56,230 bases of DNA from NCBI RefSeq assembly GCF_001458195.1, contig NZ_CYPU01000019.1, forward strand, positions 1-56,230. Direction: 5' to 3'. Positions 34,597-42,998 of this stretch are shown one piece after another. This DNA comes from Ruegeria atlantica (lineage in GTDB: Bacteria > Pseudomonadota > Alphaproteobacteria > Rhodobacterales > Rhodobacteraceae). Each line of letters begins with the position of its first letter. Position 1 is the stretch's first letter. Made by a program: the position numbers and the translations under genes. Below the pieces are notes generated by a model. The model saw only the letters and a list, made by a program, of their open reading frames with translations, had not been told where the DNA came from and did no database searches.

Positions 34597-35610
34597 ATGA
34601 AACATCTCATCAGATCGACTTTACTGACCTTTGGAATTTCGTTGACGGCAGGCGCAGCTCTGGCTGCGGACACTGTTCTTACAATCTCGTCATGGGCGCC
34701 GCCAACGCATGGCATGAATGCGAAACTCTGGCCCGAATTCACGAAAATGCTGGAAGAGGCCACCGAAGGCCGTATCAGCGCAGAAGTAAAGTACGGATTG
34801 GGAGCGCCACCGGCACAGTTCGACCTTATTCTGGACGGGGTAGCGGATGTCACCTGGATTTTTCACGGATACAATCCAGGACGTTTTGTGGCATCCAAGA
34901 TGATCGAGTTGCCTGGTTACGAAGGCAATGCCGAGGCCGCGTCAGTGGCCTATTGGCGAGCGTATGAAAAATATCTCGCCGAAGCAAACGAGCATGACGG
35001 GGTGAAGGTTCTTGCTATGATGACCCACGGCCCCGGCATCCTGCACTCGGAGACCAAGTTGGCCTCGTTGGATGATATATCTGGCATGAAGTTGAGGCTT
35101 GGTGGTGGGGTTTCAGGAGACGTGGGTGCAGCGCTCGGTGCCACCGGTATCCGGGTGCCGGCACCAAAAGTCTATGAAACATTGGCCTCCAAGGCGGCTG
35201 ACGGTGTCATGATGCCCATGGAGGCCCGCGCAGGCTTCAAGCTGTTCGAAGTTGCACCGCACAGTTACTCTGTGCCCGGTGGGTTCTATCGCGGCTCTTT
35301 TGCAATCGTGATGAACCAGGACAAATACGACGGGCTGTCAGATGAAGATCGCGCTGCTTTGGATACCATAGCTGGCGAAGCGCTTTCTCAGGTGGCCGGG
35401 CGCATGTGGGACGAGATTGACCAGATTGGCATCGAAACCATTGAAGCCAATGAGGGCAACTCGTGGACTGAAGCCAGCGAATCTGACGTCGCAACCTGGA
35501 ACGAAATGACGGGCCCGATCATCGAAAGCGTTCTTGCCGAGGTGTCGGACAAAGGAATCGACTCCGCAACGGTGCAAACATTCATTGCCGAGCAGATGTC
35601 AGGCAACTGA
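34597..35610 (+). CDS. dctP: TRAP transporter substrate-binding protein (DctP family)
   Basis: A 337-residue exported binding protein with a Sec signal of about 23 residues ending GAALAAD. The mature N-terminus VLTISSWAPPTHGMN and the central stretch ISGMKLRLGGGVSGDVGAALG are typical of the DctP family. It captures an organic acid for sodium-dependent uptake by the two membrane subunits downstream. The strong ribosome site GGGAGG is just upstream. Ligand unknown; an aromatic or phenylpropanoid acid would suit the operon. Confidence 0.9.
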   Translation: MKHLIRSTLLTFGISLTAGAALAADTVLTISSWAPPTHGMNAKLWPEFTKMLEEATEGRISAEVKYGLGAPPAQFDLILDGVADVTWIFHGYNPGRFVASKMIELPGYEGNAEAASVAYWRAYEKYLAEANEHDGVKVLAMMTHGPGILHSETKLASLDDISGMKLRLGGGVSGDVGAALGATGIRVPAPKVYETLASKAADGVMMPMEARAGFKLFEVAPHSYSVPGGFYRGSFAIVMNQDKYDGLSDEDRAALDTIAGEALSQVAGRMWDEIDQIGIETIEANEGNSWTEASESDVATWNEMTGPIIESVLAEVSDKGIDSATVQTFIAEQMSGN

Positions 35611-35626
35611 ACCGTTACGAAGAAAC

Positions 35627-35658
35627 ACTGCGGGCCCTAGTAAAGGGACCGCAGTTTT
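35627..35658 (+). terminator. Intercistronic hairpin after TRAP binding-protein gene
   Basis: ACTGCGG (35627-35633) pairs perfectly with CCGCAGT (35649-35655), with inner CCC/GGG pairing, followed by TTTT. It lies in the 59-base gap between the binding-protein and small-permease genes and probably attenuates transcription into the membrane subunits. Confidence 0.6.
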
Positions 35659-35669
35659 ACGAGGCAGGC

Positions 35670-36179
35670 ATGGCTAACATTCAGAAACCGAGGCTACGCA
35701 ATCCCTGGTACGTTGTTCTTCATCTGCCCACATGGATCGCGGCGGGCACCTTGTTCATGCTGATGTGCATGACGTTCTTGGACGTAGTTTTGCGAAGCGC
35801 CTTCGACAATCCAATCGAAAGCGCGACCGAACTGACCCGGCTTTTTATGGCTATTATCGTATTCTCCGCCTTACCCTTGGTGTCGTGGAAGGGTGAGAAC
35901 ATCGTCGTGGACCTGCTTGATCCTTTCTTCAGCGAACGGCTGGCCCAAATGCGCGATAGCCTGATCGATGCAATCTGCGGGATAGTTCTCATCTGGCCGG
36001 CAATACGGGTGTGGGAACTTGCGGAACGGGCGCGTCAGTATGGCGACGTCACAGAGTATCTGAACCTGCCACAGTTTTATGTCGGATGGTTTATCTCGAT
36101 CTTTGTCGCCCTCACTGCAATTGCCTTTCTGGCGCGCAGTGTCGTGCGCCAGATCGCTAATACTGAGGTCTCCGAATGA
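35670..36179 (+). CDS. dctQ: TRAP transporter small permease (DctQ family)
   Basis: A 169-residue membrane protein with four expected transmembrane segments, beginning about residue 20 (TWIAAGTLFMLMCMTFLDVV). ESATELTRLFMAIIVFSALP is the usual DctQ motif. It forms the membrane complex with the large subunit, whose start overlaps its stop by four bases (ATGA). Confidence 0.9.
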   Translation: MANIQKPRLRNPWYVVLHLPTWIAAGTLFMLMCMTFLDVVLRSAFDNPIESATELTRLFMAIIVFSALPLVSWKGENIVVDLLDPFFSERLAQMRDSLIDAICGIVLIWPAIRVWELAERARQYGDVTEYLNLPQFYVGWFISIFVALTAIAFLARSVVRQIANTEVSE

Positions 36180-37489
36180 CTCTGTCGTTGTTGGGGCTCG
36201 GAGCGGTCTTAATTTTCGTTTTCTTGCGCATGCCCATTGCCATAGCCATGGGGCTTGTCGGCTTTCTGGGTTTTGTGGAATTGCGCGGATTTCGCGCCGC
36301 GATCTCGATGGTGGGTCGGCTGATTATCGACACGGCTCAGGATTATGGGTTGTCGGTGGTACCTCTCTTTATCCTGATGGGCCTCTTCGTGAACAAGGGC
36401 GGCCTTTCAAAGGAGCTCTATCGCGCGTCCTACGCATTTCTCGGCCATATGCGTGGTGGATTGGCAATGGCGACGATTGTGGCCTGCGCTGGCTTCTCCG
36501 CAATCTGTGGCTCTTCCCTGGCGACAGCTGCGACAATGTCCAAGGTCGCCATGCCGGAGATGCGAAAATACAAGTATTCAGACAGTCTGGCGACGGCCTC
36601 CATTGCGGCGGGGGGCACCTTGGGCATCCTGATACCGCCCTCCGTAATCTTGGTCATCTATGGCCTGTTGACGGAAACAAGCATCGGAAAGCTCTTTATC
36701 GCCGGCGTTGCTCCAGGGTTGCTGGGCGTTTTGCTATATCTTGTGGCTGTCCGGTTTTCGGTGACCCGAGACCCGGATGCCGGACCGGCGGGCGAGCGGG
36801 TTTCATGGCGAGAGCGGCTTTTGTCGCTCAGGGATATTTGGGCAGTGCTGCTGCTGTTCTTCCTAGTGATTGGCGGGCTCTACGGTGTGTTGGATGTCTG
36901 GCCCTTCTTCATAACGTTTTCCCCGACCGAGGCTGCAGGAATGGGGGCCGCTGGCGCTTTCCTGATTGCATTGTCCAGAAGATCCTTGAGTTTTTCATCG
37001 ACCATGGAGGTATTGATCGAAACTGTGCAGACAGCGGCCACGCTATTTGCGGTCTTGATCGGAGCGTGGATATTTTCGAACTTTGTCAATCTTGCGGGGC
37101 TGCCCGAGGCACTTAGCAACTTCGTTCTTTCCCAGGGGCTGTCGCCGACACTGGTCATTGTGTTGATCCTGCTGGTCTACGTTCTTCTTGGTTGCGTTTT
37201 TGAAAGCTTGTCGATGCTGCTGCTTACGGTGCCCATCTTCTTTCCGGTAGTGACCAGTCTCGGGTTTGATCCGGTTTGGTTTGGTATTGTTGTCGTCGTG
37301 GTCACCGAGATAAGCCTGATCACCCCGCCCGTCGGTTTGAATGTCTTTGTACTAAAAGGTGTCGTTAAGGATGTCCCCACATCTGTGATATTTCGAGGTG
37401 TCACTCCCTTCTGGGTAGTGGATATCCTTCGACTTTTGATTATCGTCTTTTTTCCTTGGCTTGTACTTTTCTTACCAAATTCAATGTAG
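36176..37489 (+). CDS. dctM: TRAP transporter large permease (DctM family)
   Basis: A 437-residue, highly hydrophobic transport subunit of normal length with about twelve membrane segments. Typical motifs: PLFILMGLFVNKGGLS, ACAGFSAICGSSLATAATM, GTLGILIPPSVILVIYG and LITPPVGLNVFVL. It carries the sodium-coupled transport pathway. It is followed by 185 bases containing a copy of a degenerate intergenic repeat (37546-37602) before the exported hydrolase gene. Confidence 0.92.
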   Translation: MTLSLLGLGAVLIFVFLRMPIAIAMGLVGFLGFVELRGFRAAISMVGRLIIDTAQDYGLSVVPLFILMGLFVNKGGLSKELYRASYAFLGHMRGGLAMATIVACAGFSAICGSSLATAATMSKVAMPEMRKYKYSDSLATASIAAGGTLGILIPPSVILVIYGLLTETSIGKLFIAGVAPGLLGVLLYLVAVRFSVTRDPDAGPAGERVSWRERLLSLRDIWAVLLLFFLVIGGLYGVLDVWPFFITFSPTEAAGMGAAGAFLIALSRRSLSFSSTMEVLIETVQTAATLFAVLIGAWIFSNFVNLAGLPEALSNFVLSQGLSPTLVIVLILLVYVLLGCVFESLSMLLLTVPIFFPVVTSLGFDPVWFGIVVVVVTEISLITPPVGLNVFVLKGVVKDVPTSVIFRGVTPFWVVDILRLLIIVFFPWLVLFLPNSM

Positions 37490-37545
37490 GCCGGCTCTCG
37501 GTGGTTGGTTTTAAACCTGAAATTGCCTTTTCAAGTTGTCTGTTT

Positions 37546-37602
37546 TGGGCTCAACGCGGTCGTTCGTCGAAATTTCGTGAGTGACTGCCTTGCGGACAAA
37601 GC
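37546..37602. repeat. Dispersed intergenic repeat, copy 1
   Basis: Starting at TGGGCTCAACGCGGTCGTT, this 57-base stretch matches 55203-55259 at about 45 of 57 positions by eye. Looser relatives of the core (GGTCATTCGCTGCG-like, then TGCGGAC) occur near 39030-39080 and 42035-42080. Function unknown; probably an old dispersed intergenic element. Confidence 0.4.
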
Positions 37603-37674
37603 AGACCGTCACATTCGCACCATTTGGTGGTTTCGGGTTGTCGGTATAAACTCAAAGAAATGGGGGAGAGAACG

Positions 37675-38958
37675 ATGAAAACACTATGCTATTTCTATGC
37701 CTTAGCATTTGCCAGTGCGGCGTTTGCGCAAGACAACACTGTCGAAGGACGGCCGATGACCGCGGCCGAGATGGGGATCATGCAAGGGACGCCTCCAACC
37801 CGAACCATCGATATTTCTGTTTGGGACAAAGGCCCGGACAATCGTTGGGCGTTTCAGCATATCAGCGAGTTCCTGCACGTCGCAAATATCAGCCGTGGTT
37901 CAAGACCGGCCGCGCCTCTCAATCTCGCGCCTCTAGACCTCTCGGGGCTTCATTTTGACGGCTTAGACGGTCAACCGATGACAGTCGCAGACATGCTGGT
38001 CCGGACGTATACCGATGGCTTCATCGTTTTGCACAACGGCGATATCGTCTTTGAAAAATATTTCAATGGAATGACTCCGCACACTAGGCACCTTCTGATG
38101 TCCGTGTCGAAGTCCGTTACAGGCACTCTGGCTGGGATACTCGTGAATGACGGACGACTGAACCCGACGGCGATGGTCACGGACTATATCCCGGAGATGG
38201 TTGGCGCGCCTGGTTTTGGTGATGCGACGGTTCGGCAAGTTCTTGATATGACAACATCTATAGTCTTCAGCGAGGACTACGCCGACCCTGAAGCAGAGGT
38301 TGTCGCACACGAGGCCTCAACAGCTTGGCGCGGTGAAAATGCGCCCATGGCCGAGGAAGGGGTCTATGCCTTTGCCGCTACCATTGAAAAAGACACGTCG
38401 CGACCGCATGGTCAGCAGTTTCAATACGCATCGATCAACACTGACGTTCTTGGCTGGTTAATCGAAAGGGCTTCGGGACAGCGGTTTGCGGACTACATGA
38501 GCGCCGCGATCTGGTCGCAGCTCGGAGCCGACCACGATGGCCAAATCACGGTCGACTACAAGGGCGCCGCCGCCGCAAACGGCGGATTCGTTCTGACTTT
38601 GCGCGACCTTGCTAGGTTCTCGCAAATGGTTCTGGACGATGGTTTCTACAATGATCGACAGATCATACCGTCTGGGTGGATCGACGATATCCGCTTTAAC
38701 GGGGACAACGCGGCTTGGCAGCCGACAATCTACTCTAAGACTTGGTCCGACGGCTTCTACCGAAATCAGTGGTATGTGACCAAAGACGACCACGGTTCGT
38801 TCTTCGCCGTCGGAGTCAACGGTCAGCACATTTGGATTAACCCCACGACCAGGACGGCAATCGTTAAGTTCTCATCGCTTCCAGTGAGTGCAGACAAGGA
38901 GAATATCGCGTTGGGCTGGGCTGCAATGGACGCGATCTCCCGCTCATTTCAAGAGTAG
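37675..38958 (+). CDS. Exported beta-lactamase-fold serine hydrolase (NylB/EstB-like)
   Basis: A 427-residue hydrolase with a Sec signal peptide (MKTLCYFYALAFASAAFA), so it acts in the periplasm. The nucleophile motif SVSK is at Ser143 to Lys146, and Tyr251 lies in YASINTDVLG. The mature N-terminus (MTAAEMGIMQGTPP) is like that of the cytoplasmic paralogue at 5907-7127. I use the ATG at 37675 with GGGGAGAG upstream. It follows the TRAP genes and may release a transportable acid from an ester or amide before uptake, which is inference. Confidence 0.86.
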   Translation: MKTLCYFYALAFASAAFAQDNTVEGRPMTAAEMGIMQGTPPTRTIDISVWDKGPDNRWAFQHISEFLHVANISRGSRPAAPLNLAPLDLSGLHFDGLDGQPMTVADMLVRTYTDGFIVLHNGDIVFEKYFNGMTPHTRHLLMSVSKSVTGTLAGILVNDGRLNPTAMVTDYIPEMVGAPGFGDATVRQVLDMTTSIVFSEDYADPEAEVVAHEASTAWRGENAPMAEEGVYAFAATIEKDTSRPHGQQFQYASINTDVLGWLIERASGQRFADYMSAAIWSQLGADHDGQITVDYKGAAAANGGFVLTLRDLARFSQMVLDDGFYNDRQIIPSGWIDDIRFNGDNAAWQPTIYSKTWSDGFYRNQWYVTKDDHGSFFAVGVNGQHIWINPTTRTAIVKFSSLPVSADKENIALGWAAMDAISRSFQE

Positions 38959-39032
38959 TCGGGAATCCCGGCAATTCCCCTCTTGAAGGCACAGACAAAA
39001 AGGCACTTCGAAGGTCTGCTTCGGGCTCGGAG

Positions 39033-39063
39033 CGGTCATCTGACCTTTTCCGTCAGATGACCG
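39033..39063. terminator. Perfect 12-bp hairpin between convergent genes
   Basis: CGGTCATCTGAC (39033-39044) and GTCAGATGACCG (39052-39063) form a perfect 12-bp stem around a seven-base loop. It lies between the convergent hydrolase and sulfotransferase genes and could stop transcription from either side, although no T-run follows on the plus strand. It also overlaps a relative of the dispersed intergenic repeat. Confidence 0.5.
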
Positions 39064-39163
39064 AGATGCGGACAATGCCGCCGTTCGCGAAAAACGCCTC
39101 AATCTCGAAAGGGGCAGAGCTATTTTCCTTGTACTTCCGTGGGATACCCCAGCGACCTTCATA

Positions 39164-40087
39164 TCAGGGGAGTTCACCCCCTTCGTAAAGCCAATTTACG
39201 GCCGCTACATCAGGAAAAATCTGACTACCCACCTCACGCATGTGCCGAGATATTTCGCCCGTCATACCGTCGGCCTTTGCTTTGCCAACTTCTCCCTTGC
39301 GGATCATTGCGCCAGAACCGAGAATCGGAACTTTGCCAGCAGTGCTCGCCTCAAATTTGTTCTCATTCTTCTTCATCCACGGAAACGATGTGTACTCAAG
39401 GATTTTTGCCCAATGATCGTGGCTCGGCTCCTCACCTAAGAATTCCGCTATCTTTCGGACAGATCCCTCGTGGTCTCGCTTCATATCCGCAAAATGGATG
39501 AACATGACGTTTGGCTCATGCCGAAGCGGCCACCACGCTGCAAGGAAACCAAAGAAGGCCCCCTGCAAGCCATGGCCATCTATAACCTCGGAATAGAATG
39601 ACGGAAAGTCTGGGCGGCACATTGCTTCTCTTGGCATCTCCCAGAGGTCGAACCATTCGTCTGTGTGCTTGTCTAGGAATGTCTTAAAAGAGACGACCCC
39701 TTCTTCGGGATTGCGGAAAACGACGACGTATTTCACGTCTTTGCCTGAACCGGCTGTCTGGAATGGCACACCGGGAGGTGGGGAATGTGTCTTAAATGCG
39801 CGGCGAGTATCTGTGGGCATCGCGGCCACTCGGTCCACAACATCCTGATGGGGCTGCCCGGGGTAACCCAAGAACTCAATCCAGGGGACTTGCTCGTAGA
39901 TATCGCGAAATTCAGAAGTCCCACCGGTCAGCAGTTGATGAACAATATTCATTGTCCAAGTTGTGCCGCTTTTGATGGGCACCGAAATGACGACGTCCCC
40001 ATCACGCCATTCGATCATCTGCTGAATCTCAGGCTGAATCCATGGAGGTCCTGCGGGAGGAGCATCGTTTTCCACAGTATCGCTCAT
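39164..40087 (-). CDS. PAPS-dependent sulfotransferase
   Basis: A 307-residue sulfotransferase of the Sulfotransfer_1 family. The 5'-phosphosulfate-binding loop PIKSGTTW is at residues 37-44, the likely catalytic His101 in FKTHSPP and the 3'-phosphate-binding Arg125 in VVVFRNPEEGVVSF. It transfers sulfate from PAPS to a hydroxyl or amine of a small molecule. It stands alone, convergent to the hydrolase. No PAPS synthesis gene is in the window. The acceptor may be a phenol, given the neighbouring aromatic operon, but that is inference from position only. Confidence 0.87.
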   Translation of the reverse strand: MSDTVENDAPPAGPPWIQPEIQQMIEWRDGDVVISVPIKSGTTWTMNIVHQLLTGGTSEFRDIYEQVPWIEFLGYPGQPHQDVVDRVAAMPTDTRRAFKTHSPPPGVPFQTAGSGKDVKYVVVFRNPEEGVVSFKTFLDKHTDEWFDLWEMPREAMCRPDFPSFYSEVIDGHGLQGAFFGFLAAWWPLRHEPNVMFIHFADMKRDHEGSVRKIAEFLGEEPSHDHWAKILEYTSFPWMKKNENKFEASTAGKVPILGSGAMIRKGEVGKAKADGMTGEISRHMREVGSQIFPDVAAVNWLYEGGELP

Positions 40088-40273
40088 CTTATCGATCTCC
40101 TTACTAGCTATTCACCAAGACGTGCAAAAAACTATTTTCCGTTCAGTGAGCCGTGTCACGCATGTGAAACTCTCGTCCTTGTCAGACATTGGCAATTCCC
40201 ATCGGCACGTTTTAAGAATGCAAGAGCCTTGTATAGCACAGTTGGCGCAACGAGTCCGCTTTGGGCGGCGGTC

Positions 40274-40568
40274 TCAATGGGTCGATGCAACACATGCATT
40301 GAAACGCTCGGCTGGTGTTTCGTAGTTGAGCGTCTTTCGAGGTCGTTCGTTGAGCTGCCTTGCGACAGCACTGAGCTTTGCCTGACTATGTATCGACAAG
40401 TCCGTGCCCTTTGGGAAGTACTGTCGCAGCAGGCGGTTGGTGTTTTCGTTTGTGCCGCGTTGCCATGGGCTGTGTGGTTCACACAAAAAGACATCGATAT
40501 CCGTCGCCAGGGTGAACGTCTTATGCCCGGCCATCTCTGTTCCACGATCCCATGTCAGAGAACGATAC
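40274..40568 (-). pseudogene. IS30-family transposase fragment (C-terminal)
   Basis: In-frame C-terminal part of an IS30-type transposase: LTWDRGTEM, then [19 protein letters not shown] (the second catalytic Asp and the Glu regions), ending [18 protein letters not shown]. It is cut at its 5' side by IS6 copy 5. An inverted, shorter relative lies at 41893-42018 on the other side of the IS6 pair. Confidence 0.85.
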
Positions 40569-41074
40569 GGTGCTGTCAGACGAATTCGAACCAGTCTCAG
40601 TTTGCCAGAAAATGTCGGAACCTAGGCGGAACAAAGCTGGCGCCACTCGGCGAGAGCAGCGGTTCGGTTGAGTTTAAAATTCACTCGTGAGTAAAGGTGG
40701 CGTTCCTGATTGAAGTGGTTGTGGACCGAAGAATGGACGGCAGAGAATTTCTGCAAACATCGCATCTGTCGGAAGCGCTGCATGGCCCGTTCTCGTCGTC
40801 GAAACGGCAGATGGGAATTCTCGGCCCGATTGTTCAACCAGCGGCCCGTTTCCTGTCTTTCAGCGTTGCCAATAACTTTCATGGCAGCGCCATAAGAGCG
40901 AAGTTTATCCGTCACAATTACTTCTGGTCGGCCATACCTCTTCATAGATTTCCTTAAGAATTTCAACGCTGCTTTACGATCTCGCCGCTTCGTAACGTAG
41001 GATTCCAGCACTTCACCTTCGTGATCAACGGCCCGCCAAAGGTAATGCATCTCTCCGTTGATCTTTACGAAAAC
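40569..41074 (-). mobile_element. Truncated IS6-family element, copy 5 (group B)
   Basis: The left end GGTGCTGTCAGA is at 40569-40580. About 506 bases remain, ending exactly where copy 6 begins. The missing right part is not found elsewhere in the window. Same arrangement as copies 2 and 3. Confidence 0.87.
40622..41074 (-). pseudogene. IS6 transposase fragment (N-terminus lost)
   Basis: This encodes the last 150 or so residues of a group B transposase, in frame from the junction (VFVKINGEMHYLW) to the C-terminus. The second Asp (IVTDKLRSYG) and the Glu (NNRAENSH) remain; the helix-turn-helix and first Asp are gone. Confidence 0.88.
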
Positions 41075-41892
41075 GGTGCTGTCAGACTAATTCGAACTAG
41101 TCTCAGTTTGCCGCGGAAATCGCGAACTTATCCGGAACAAAGTTGACGCCACTCGCTAAGAGCGGCGGCGCGGGTCAGCTTGAAGGTGTCTCGACTGGCT
41201 AACGATCTTTGCTGGTTGAAGTGGTTGTAAACGGAGGAGTGGACGGAGGCGAATTTCTGCAAACTTCGCATAAGCCTGAAACGCAGCATGGCACGTTCTC
41301 TTCGTCGAAACGGCAGGTGCGAGTTCTCGACGCGGTTGTTGAGCCACCTGCCCGTCCTTTGTTTTTCGGTAGCGCCAAGCTCTCTGAGCGCGGCTCTGTA
41401 TGAGGCGAAGCGATCCGTGACGACGTTTTCCGCTTTTCCGTGCCGCTTCATCAATTTCCTGAGGAATTTCAGTGCAGCCTGCTTGTTTCGGCGTTTGGTG
41501 ACAATGGCTTCCAGTACCTCGCCTTCATGATCAACGGCCCGCCAAAGATAATGCCGCTTGCCATTCACCTTCACGAAAACCTCGTCAACGTGCCACTTCG
41601 ATTTCGAAAAGGCTCGGAGTTGCTGAACCCGTTTTCTTCGGATCTCTGATGCAAACATCGGGCCAAACCTGTTCCACCAATATCGGACAGTTTCGTGGCT
41701 CACGTCGATGCCTCGCTCGTGCAACAGATCTTCGACATTCCGAAGCGAGAGCGGGAAACGGATGTACAGCATCACCGCAAGACGGATGATCTCTGGGCTG
41801 GTTTTGAAATACTTGAAAGAGGCAGGATTGGTCATGGGCAAAAGCTACGCAACACCCCTGCCCCGCTCAACCCAAGTTCTTCTGACAAGACC
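41075..41892 (-). mobile_element. IS6-family insertion sequence, copy 6 (group A)
   Basis: An 818-bp element with left end GGTGCTGTCAGA (41075-41086) and right end TCTGACAAGACC (41881-41892). Nearly the same as copy 1. The flanks ACGAAAAC and ATATCGGG differ, so no target duplication. It abuts the truncated copy 5 on the left and an IS30 remnant on the right. Confidence 0.9.
41128..41841 (-). CDS. IS6-family DDE transposase
   Basis: A 237-residue transposase almost identical to that of copy 1. The triad is intact: Asp in WHVDEVFVK, Asp in VVTDRFASY and Glu in NNRVENSH. Probably functional. High similarity to copy 1 suggests recent spread, or homogenisation between the two. Confidence 0.93.
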   Translation of the reverse strand: MPMTNPASFKYFKTSPEIIRLAVMLYIRFPLSLRNVEDLLHERGIDVSHETVRYWWNRFGPMFASEIRRKRVQQLRAFSKSKWHVDEVFVKVNGKRHYLWRAVDHEGEVLEAIVTKRRNKQAALKFLRKLMKRHGKAENVVTDRFASYRAALRELGATEKQRTGRWLNNRVENSHLPFRRRERAMLRFRLMRSLQKFASVHSSVYNHFNQQRSLASRDTFKLTRAAALSEWRQLCSG

Positions 41893-42018
41893 ATATCGGG
41901 CTTTAGCCAAGCCAAACTCAGCGCCGTCGCTCGCCAGCTCAACGAGCGACCTCGAAAGACCTTGCATTACCAAACGCCAGCGGAGAAATTTGAAGCTTGT
42001 GTTGCAGCGATCAGTTGA
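41893..42018 (+). pseudogene. IS30-family transposase fragment, inverted relative
   Basis: Starting right at the IS6 border, the plus strand reads [20 protein letters not shown] and on to CVAAIS before a stop: the last 41 or so residues of an IS30-type transposase. The fragment at 40274-40568 encodes the same region on the opposite strand with several differences, so the two come from different IS30 copies. Confidence 0.8.
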
Positions 42019-42214
42019 AACCACAGCTCAAAACGGTCATTCGCTGCGATATGCACGGATGGCCGAGATGCGGACAGAACGGGCATTCGTCTTATTGGCG
42101 GCAATGACTGCACTGAGCCCAAAGCAGTCTTTGAATGACGGCCATCAGCGGAAATGATATCTATTGGTTCAATCGGTTCGTAGGGCCGACACAAGAACAA
42201 AAGGAGAAACACCC

Positions 42215-42697
42215 ATGAATCGTAGATTTGTTCTGAAATCCACTGTTGCTGCAGGCCTGATGGCTCTGGTTGCCGGATGTTCGACCGGAGGTGACGACAT
42301 CATCGAAGTTGCTTCGTCTAGCGACCAGTTCTCGACCCTTGTGGCGGCTGTTTCGGCTGCTGGATTGGTGGAAACATTGCAGGGTGACGGTCCATTTACC
42401 GTATTTGCTCCGACCAATGAGGCCTTTGCTGCCCTTCCAGCCGGTACTGTCGATGATCTTTTGAAGCCGGAAAACAAGGATCAGCTTGTTACTATCCTGA
42501 CGTATCACGTCGTTCCTGGTAACTTCCCCGCAAGTTCGCTGGCCGGGAAGAAAGGTTCGCTTACAACTGCTCAAGGTGGCACCCTCACTGCGGATGGAAC
42601 TGACGGCGTAAAAATCAATGGAGCAAACGTCATCGCTCCTGATATCTCAGCTTCCAACGGCGTAATCCACGCAATCGACACGGTGCTTCTTCCCTAG
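42215..42697 (+). CDS. Fasciclin (FAS1) domain lipoprotein
   Basis: A 160-residue exported protein. A signal sequence with lipobox LVAGC predicts lipid anchoring at Cys near residue 23. The FAS1 domain fills the rest: GPFTVFAPTNEAFAALP, ILTYHVVPG and the closing NGVIHAIDTVLLP. FAS1 domains mediate adhesion or ligand binding at the cell surface. The ATG at 42215 is preceded by AAGGAG. It is a single-gene unit with a hairpin shortly after its stop. Confidence 0.9.
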   Translation: MNRRFVLKSTVAAGLMALVAGCSTGGDDIIEVASSSDQFSTLVAAVSAAGLVETLQGDGPFTVFAPTNEAFAALPAGTVDDLLKPENKDQLVTILTYHVVPGNFPASSLAGKKGSLTTAQGGTLTADGTDGVKINGANVIAPDISASNGVIHAIDTVLLP

Positions 42698-42723
42698 TAA
42701 GTACCCTTCATCGGGCGAAATTT

Positions 42724-42748
42724 ATGGCCCCGGTTAATCCGGGGTCAT
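42724..42748 (+). terminator. Stable hairpin after fasciclin gene
   Basis: ATGGCCCCGG pairs with CCGGGGTCAT over ten positions (one G-T pair) around a five-base loop. No strong T-run follows. It lies 27 bases after the stop codon. The remaining 250 or so bases up to 42998 show nothing else recognisable. Confidence 0.6.
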
Positions 42749-42998
42749 AGGAAGAAGGTCACACCCAAGAATCTGGTAATATCCGGGTGCCCTAGCAAAT
42801 CGATATCTGGAAACCATAGGCTTGCCGTAGAGTTGGGAGAGCCTAACTGAAGCAGACAGTCGCTTTGTCAGTATAGTGTTCGTTCATACCAATTGCAGCG
42901 AACGACGGCACCGAGCCCAATCTGTCTTATGCTGCGGAACAGCCGAATGTTCGCTTTTCTCCTAGGCGACCATCACGGCACACGCCATCGCAATGACC

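Noticed and set aside
39785..40690. Plus-strand open frame across the sulfotransferase start, IS30 remnant and IS6 copy 5
   Set aside because: It spans a mosaic of unrelated sequences and mirrors genes on the other strand.
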